Shown: in pieces, positions 59,829-64,000 of the stretch | Numbering within the stretch: the stretch's first letter is position 1 | Layout of the letters: every line of letters begins with the position of its first letter | DNA from: DATASD01 sp035478835 | Lineage (GTDB): Bacteria; Patescibacteriota; Saccharimonadia; Saccharimonadales; UBA4665 | Direction of reading: 5' to 3' | Assembly: GCA_035478835.1 (NCBI GenBank) | Contig: DATIJH010000002.1 | Location: 310,001 to 374,000 of the forward strand | DNA: 64,000 nucleotides | Notes under the pieces: generated by a model | What the model saw: the letters and a program-made list of their open reading frames with translations, nothing else | What the model was told of the DNA's origin: nothing | Databases searched by the model: none | Translations under genes and position numbers: made by a program

Positions 59829-62405
59829 TCACTCGCGGCCGGCAAAGTACGCCTGCACGCCTTGCAGGTCGCGCTCCAGCCACGCCACACGGTTTTCGAG
59901 CTCTTCAATTCCCATGGCAATATTGCGCGTCAGGGCAACGTCGTCCATTTTGGGCTCGAAAAATTCGCGGTATTCTTTGAGTAAGGCGCGAGTGCTGAAG
60001 GCGTTGGCGGCGTAACGCGGGAATCCGTCGTACGATTTATCGCCGCTAAAGGTATCCTCTAGCCATTCCCAATTAGCGCGAAGCCAATCCCAGGCTTGCG
60101 GGCGCGTGTAGCGGCTGCGCAGCATGTACGCCAGCCAGCGCATGATGTCCTGCGGGCGAATCTGGTCCTGGTCTTTTAAGCGATCGAGCAAGCGCTCCGT
60201 TTCATCTGGCAAGCGTGTACTGGTGAGTGCCGAGGCGATATCGTGCTTGAGGTCGGCGTTTGTGGTCTCGTGGTCGAGCTGGAGCAAATATTCGAATGCG
60301 CCGGGTGCGGCGTGGCGAACGGCCGTGTCCATGACGATAGCACGCAGCTCAGCCGGCACGGCTCCGGCGTCCTTCTTGTACGCTTCAAACAAGCGGAGCG
60401 CTTCTTCGACGATCGCGGTGTGTTCGGCGTACACGCCAAGGCCGATGATCAGCGCGCGCAGCTTGGTGTCTTCGACCGGCTCGCCGCTGTGCTCTTTCCA
60501 GCCGAGGCGTTCAAATTGCACCTGAATAAGTTCGCGGATGAGCTGCTTAATCTTTGGCTCGAGCGTTTCGTCGGCGTCTATAAAGCGGCGGCAATCGGCC
60601 AACGCGAGTGCCATGATGTCCCAAACCGGCTCTTTCGTTTCATCGGTGTATTTTTCGAGTAAGCGCAAAGTGATGGCAAATGATTGTTGGCCGCCGCGAG
60701 CAAGCATGGAGCTATCGCTGAGCAGCATGAGCCGCTCGGCTACGCCTAATTTGCCGTTTTTTACGAGCTCGGCAATGGCCGCCGTGTGCTCGGGCCGGGT
60801 GTAGTGCACAATGTAATGGCCCTGCGCACCCTGGTTGACGCGCGCAAAGTCACTGGACTCCAGCGTTTGCCGTATCGAGGGTTTCTCGAGCAAAGCCGGT
60901 ACATCATCCCGGTCACTGAGGGTTGGGATGGGCCACAGCCGCGCCGCGTCGGCCTTTTTGGCGTCAAGCAAAAAATGATGCTGGGCAAGTTCGAGCTCGC
61001 TGCCATTCTGCGTCACTTGCACCACCGGGTAACCGGATTGTACCAGCCACGGGTTCATAAACGCGCCTATGTCTTTGCCGCTGGCCGTGCTCAGCGCCTC
61101 CCATAAGTCGTCGCCGGTCGTGTTACTGTAGGCATGCTTGGTAAAGTAGGCTTTGAGGCCGCGGCGAAAGGCGTCTTTGCCAATGTATTGCATGAGCATA
61201 CGCAGCAGGCGGCCACCCTTGGCGTACACGATTGACGGGTCAAAGATGGTCGAAATTTCGTCGGGGTGGTTGACGTCTGTTTGCACGGCTTGAACACCGG
61301 CGATCGAGTCGCGCCGCAGCGCCGAAAGCCCTTCCTGTGTGATAAACGAGTTCCAAATGTTCCACTCCGGGAATAGCGCGTCGGTGGCGACATACTCCAT
61401 AACGTTCGCGAAACTTTCGTTCAGCCAGAGGTTGTTCCACCAGCGCATGGTCACAAGGTTGCCAAACCACTGGTGCGAAGTTTCATGCGCAATCACCGTA
61501 CAAACCAGCTCGCGCGTGCTTTGTGATACGGTGGCCGGGTCTGCCAGTAAACAGACTTCGCGGTACGTTATGAGCCCCCAGTTTTCCATGGCGCCGCTCG
61601 AAAAGTCGGGCAGGGCAATGTGGTCGGCCTTGGCGAGTGGGTACGGCACGCCAAAGTACTCGTCAAAGAATTCAATAGAGCGCTTGGCAACGTCAAGGGC
61701 AAAGTCCAACGATTCTGAATTGTGAACTTTGGTGGCCCAAATGCCGACTTCTACGCCGCCGCTGGTCTTGGTTTGCTTGCGCTGCAAATCACCGTAGGCA
61801 AAAGCGAGCAGGTAGGTCGACATCTTGGGCGTGGGCTCAAACACAGTGAGCGTTTTGCCGTCCATTTGATGTGTGGAGGCGGCCGGCATGTTGCTGAGCG
61901 CGGTCTCGCCGGTGGGCGAAATGAGCGATAGGCTAAAGACGGCTTTGGCCTCGGGCTCGTCGATGCACGGGAAGGCTTCGCGGGCGTGGTGACTTTCAAA
62001 CTGCGTGGCAATTAGTGAACGCTTTTGGCCGTCGAGCTCGTAATAACAGGGGTAGATACCGTGCATGGCGTCGGTGATAGGCGCCTCGAACTGCATCGTC
62101 ACGACGTATTCGCCAGGGTACAGCAGCGCTTCGGTGTGCAGCCGGACTTCGTCCAGCGACTTGTGATGGTTGATGCGCGTAACTGGAATTTCGTGCTCGC
62201 CTTTTTTATCTTTGCGGATGATCTTGGCTTCGGTTACCTTGAGGTCGTGCTGGTGGAATGTCAAGCGCTGCGCTGGCCGGCCTTTTTTGATCCCGGTGAT
62301 GGTCACGCTGCCGGTGAGGCGCATGGCTTCACGCTCCGGTGCAAGCTCAAGATTATAATGCGACGGTTGGAATGTTTGAAACAGGCGTTTGACTTTTTTG
62401 CTCAT
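59829..62405 (-). CDS. pepN: Aminopeptidase N (M1 family)
   Basis: 858 residues. N-terminal beta saddle (1-200), exopeptidase motif GAMEN at 271-275, zinc motif HETSH at 307-311 with E308 catalytic and zinc ligand E330 in WLNESFA, catalytic domain to about 450, linker, then ERAP1-like C-terminal helical domain (about 530-858). No signal peptide, so it acts in the cytoplasm, releasing amino acids from peptides. TAGAAT on the minus strand ends 6 bases before the ATG. Important for a bacterium that lacks amino acid synthesis (inference). Confidence 0.96.
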   Translation of the reverse strand: MSKKVKRLFQTFQPSHYNLELAPEREAMRLTGSVTITGIKKGRPAQRLTFHQHDLKVTEAKIIRKDKKGEHEIPVTRINHHKSLDEVRLHTEALLYPGEYVVTMQFEAPITDAMHGIYPCYYELDGQKRSLIATQFESHHAREAFPCIDEPEAKAVFSLSLISPTGETALSNMPAASTHQMDGKTLTVFEPTPKMSTYLLAFAYGDLQRKQTKTSGGVEVGIWATKVHNSESLDFALDVAKRSIEFFDEYFGVPYPLAKADHIALPDFSSGAMENWGLITYREVCLLADPATVSQSTRELVCTVIAHETSHQWFGNLVTMRWWNNLWLNESFANVMEYVATDALFPEWNIWNSFITQEGLSALRRDSIAGVQAVQTDVNHPDEISTIFDPSIVYAKGGRLLRMLMQYIGKDAFRRGLKAYFTKHAYSNTTGDDLWEALSTASGKDIGAFMNPWLVQSGYPVVQVTQNGSELELAQHHFLLDAKKADAARLWPIPTLSDRDDVPALLEKPSIRQTLESSDFARVNQGAQGHYIVHYTRPEHTAAIAELVKNGKLGVAERLMLLSDSSMLARGGQQSFAITLRLLEKYTDETKEPVWDIMALALADCRRFIDADETLEPKIKQLIRELIQVQFERLGWKEHSGEPVEDTKLRALIIGLGVYAEHTAIVEEALRLFEAYKKDAGAVPAELRAIVMDTAVRHAAPGAFEYLLQLDHETTNADLKHDIASALTSTRLPDETERLLDRLKDQDQIRPQDIMRWLAYMLRSRYTRPQAWDWLRANWEWLEDTFSGDKSYDGFPRYAANAFSTRALLKEYREFFEPKMDDVALTRNIAMGIEELENRVAWLERDLQGVQAYFAGRE

Positions 62406-62435
62406 TATCCCATTCTAGCATGCAAGAAATCATTT

Positions 62436-62924
62436 TTAAGCAAATAAGCGAGCAGTCTGACTCTCCTTAAAACACACCGGATTCGACGGGTCCGCCACAA
62501 AGATGGCCGCGGTTTCTACTAGCAGTTTTCGGAGCGCATCTTTGTTGAGCTGGCCAAACGCCGTAAAGCTAAAGTTATTGTTGCCGCTCCGCGTACACTG
62601 TAAGTCGGCTTTGTAGAAGTTTATAATGGGCTGGCTGGCTTTGGTGACGCTAAAATATATGCTAACGTAATTTTTTTGGATGGCCACACCAATAACTGGC
62701 CAGTCGATGGCGTCATTACTATTCTTCTTAGGTTTGTAACTAAATGTGCCGTAGCCGAGCATTTTAAACGTCATGCCCGGCTCGTCCGGCCCAACATTGT
62801 AGAACCAGGGTTTTAACACCGGTGCGCATTCGCGGATAAGCGCATCAAGATCTTGCAGGTCTTGTCCGGATTTTTTGGCCGCGGCTATATATTCTTGGCG
62901 ACTGTTTGCGTTGACTTTATGCAT
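62436..62924 (-). CDS. DUF1801-like protein
   Basis: 162 residues. The pattern KPWFYNVGPDEPGMTFKMLGYGTFSYK and IGVAIQKNYVSIYFS resembles DUF1801 (YdhG-type) proteins of unknown role. Soluble, no signal peptide. TATAAT on the minus strand ends 6 bases before the ATG at 62924. Possibly expressed alone; 30 bases separate it from pepN on the same strand, which has its own promoter. Confidence 0.7.
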   Translation of the reverse strand: MHKVNANSRQEYIAAAKKSGQDLQDLDALIRECAPVLKPWFYNVGPDEPGMTFKMLGYGTFSYKPKKNSNDAIDWPVIGVAIQKNYVSIYFSVTKASQPIINFYKADLQCTRSGNNNFSFTAFGQLNKDALRKLLVETAAIFVADPSNPVCFKESQTARLFA

Positions 62925-62991
62925 GCACCTATTATAACGCGTGCAGATTTAATAGAGCAGATCAGACGCACGCGGAACAATAATTGCTGAG

Positions 62992-63555
62992 CTACAATTC
63001 GCGCAGCGCAACAGTAACGAGCGTTTCGATAGCCGGATGAGCAAAACTATGGTCTGCGTCCAGGATGAGCGTTTTCATAACTTCTCGCGCTTCTGATGGC
63101 ACGTCGACAATGCCAGCGGCATGGCTGTGCATAGCGTTTGCGATTACATCGTCAAATTCATAGGCCCTGCAAAACGGGTCGTCCCGTTCGACGTCGGACG
63201 AAAACGTGCCAATGGGCTTAATACTGCCATATGGCGGCAGTATATATGCTCCGCAATGCGTATTGGCCGTGCCGCAAGGCTGCTGTCGTGGAATTTCTTG
63301 CCCGTACGCGGTTAGAGAATGGTTCTCTGTCACGATAGTGCCATCATTTTTAACCACCGCGCCAGCCATCCACCACCTTGAGGCCTCAACGTCACAATAT
63401 CTGGCGATCGTTAACATCCCAATGCTATCTCCAAAACGATATGCGGCCCGATGCTTGGTGAGATCTAATGCCCGCGCGATAGCACGCTGTTTGAGTCGCG
63501 TTATTTCATCTTGGTTGGCTTGCTCGGCGCCTGTGATTTGCTCGAATGAAGCCAT
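62992..63555 (-). CDS. Orphan protein, 187 aa
   Basis: Not recognised. A cytoplasmic protein with GAVVKNDGTIVTENHSLTAYGQEIPR and a Cys/His cluster PCGTANTHCGAYI, which could bind a metal but lacks the spacing of cytidine-deaminase (HAE, PCxxC) motifs. It has three additional His in HSHAAGIV and DADHSFAHP. TATAAT lies 10 bases (or TAATAT 8 bases) before the ATG on the minus strand. Diverges from nusA. Confidence 0.65.
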   Translation of the reverse strand: MASFEQITGAEQANQDEITRLKQRAIARALDLTKHRAAYRFGDSIGMLTIARYCDVEASRWWMAGAVVKNDGTIVTENHSLTAYGQEIPRQQPCGTANTHCGAYILPPYGSIKPIGTFSSDVERDDPFCRAYEFDDVIANAMHSHAAGIVDVPSEAREVMKTLILDADHSFAHPAIETLVTVALREL

Positions 63556-63608
63556 AGTTTTGTATATTATACGAGTAGGTTACATAATTAACAATACATG
63601 GAGTCAGT

Positions 63609-63637
63609 TTGACAGCGAGGGTTAGCTTTGCTACAGT
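63609..63637 (+). promoter_or_regulatory. Strong sigma70 promoter of nusA
   Basis: Perfect TTGACA (63609-63614), 17-base spacer, TACAGT (63632-63637). The transcript is expected to begin around 63644, directly upstream of the hairpin described next. The neighbouring gene on the left is on the other strand, so this promoter can only serve nusA. Confidence 0.75.
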
Positions 63638-63648
63638 AAGAGTGTTCG

Positions 63649-63673
63649 GTCGGCCACAGTGGTCGGCTTTTTT
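63649..63673 (+). terminator. Terminator-like hairpin in the nusA leader
   Basis: GTCGGCC (63649-63655), ACAGT loop, GGTCGGC (63661-63667), a 7-bp stem with two G-U pairs, followed by six T (63668-63673). It sits between the nusA promoter and its Shine-Dalgarno, so readthrough is needed for expression: an attenuator-like arrangement. Confidence 0.65.
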
Positions 63674-63707
63674 CGTATCAGCGACCTAAAAAGAAAGGAC
63701 TACCCCT

Positions 63708-64000
63708 ATGGACGATCTCGATGTGAAACAACTGGTAATGGCTGTACGCGCCATTGCCGAAGAAAAAAACCTGCCCGAAGACACTGTTCGTGAAGTAGTT
63801 GAGCAAGCCCTGGCTGCCGCCTACCGCCGCGATTACGGTGAGCGCGAGCAAGAAGTGCGCGTAACTATGAACCTCACAAGCGGCCAAGTCGACGCTTACG
63901 TCAGCAAAGAAGTTGTCGAGAAAGTTGAAAACCCGGCCTACGAAATTACTTTGAGCGAGGCGCAAGCCATGCAAAAGAACGCCAAGCTCGGCGACCTCGT
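63708..64000 (+). CDS. nusA: Transcription termination/antitermination factor NusA (5' end only)
   Basis: The first 97 codons; the gene runs off the right edge of the window. The N-terminal domain pattern VMAVRAIAEEKNLPEDTVREVVEQALAAAYRR (NusA RNA-polymerase-binding part, here given by its key residues) followed by a beta strand region with EVRVTMNLTSG is typical. Preceded by AAAGGA at about 8 bases. The long leader with a terminator-like hairpin suggests that NusA may control its own synthesis. Confidence 0.85.
   Translation, partial: MDDLDVKQLVMAVRAIAEEKNLPEDTVREVVEQALAAAYRRDYGEREQEVRVTMNLTSGQVDAYVSKEVVEKVENPAYEITLSEAQAMQKNAKLGDL

Noticed and set aside
63001..63300. Cytidine-deaminase-like zinc site in the 187-aa orphan
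   Set aside because: Cys and His residues are present but not in the HAE...PCxxC order.
1..64000. Alternative genetic code (UGA as Gly)
   Set aside because: TGA ends several clear genes (pheS, the HIT gene, gatC, transketolase N-terminal subunit) at the expected family length.
1..64000. tRNA, rRNA, CRISPR array, insertion sequences or phage genes
   Set aside because: Intergenic stretches were read on both strands. None contains a cloverleaf, repeat-spacer array or transposase-like ORF.

Overview
The window looks like a chromosomal segment of a small-genome Patescibacteria (CPR) bacterium, most likely Candidatus Saccharibacteria (TM7). The evidence is indirect: core genes are dense and tightly overlapping; there is a transketolase split into two ORFs, a GatCAB operon, a malic enzyme, a pilus-type ATPase and PspC and CAP-domain surface proteins; and many ORFs have no family I recognise. 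TGA is used as an ordinary stop (for example pheS, the HIT gene, gatC), which argues against the UGA-recoding CPR lineages. Base composition is somewhat above 50% GC and even throughout. I see no rRNA, tRNA, CRISPR array, insertion sequence, phage gene or attachment site, and no gap between genes exceeds about 150 bases.

Layout. 1-10 kb: an orphan protein, typA, a small zincin-type metalloprotein, rmuC, two tandem paralogous orphans, a GH63/MGH1-like glycosidase, a PadR-PspC membrane-stress pair and a YajQ protein. 10-20.6 kb: a pheS-HIT-pheT operon, a large orphan, an ABC exporter, a NUDIX-FKBP pair, and glutaredoxin plus a thioredoxin-reductase-like enzyme. 20.6-29 kb: a flavin reductase and phosphodiesterase on the minus strand, pyrophosphatase, NUDIX, and a sugar-phosphate block (gap, rpiB, rpe, split transketolase, class II aldolase) interrupted by an exported serine protease. 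29-40.5 kb: an 828-residue orphan, a PfkB kinase, a glycosyltransferase, a LOG-type protein, uvrB and a cassette of three orphan genes. 40.5-50 kb: gatC-gatA-orphan-gatB, NUDIX-galU, two small envelope-type proteins and dnaE. 50-64 kb: a degenerate TauD-like protein, a CAP protein, a SpoU methyltransferase, a nucleoside phosphorylase, a PilB/GspE ATPase, a lipoprotein, malic enzyme, L19, rnhB-yraN, pepN, two minor ORFs and the start of nusA.

How the genes fit together: gap, rpiB, rpe, tkt and fba interconvert pentose and triose phosphates, consistent with a fermentative scavenger. galU, the glycosyltransferase, the glycosidase and the ABC exporter suggest surface-polysaccharide or glycan work. 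TrxR-like enzyme, glutaredoxin and the flavin reductase form a redox group. The signal peptide protease, CAP protein, lipoproteins and PilB are the candidates for contact with a host cell.

The most striking global signal is regulatory. In at least 21 genes a -10 hexamer ends only 6-9 bases before the start codon, so transcription should begin at or within a few bases of the start codon (leaderless mRNA), whereas downstream operon genes carry Shine-Dalgarno sequences. This rule also corrects several starts, most clearly the large minus-strand orphan ending at 14318 and malic enzyme. The second most interesting item is a promoter-hairpin-T6 leader in front of nusA.
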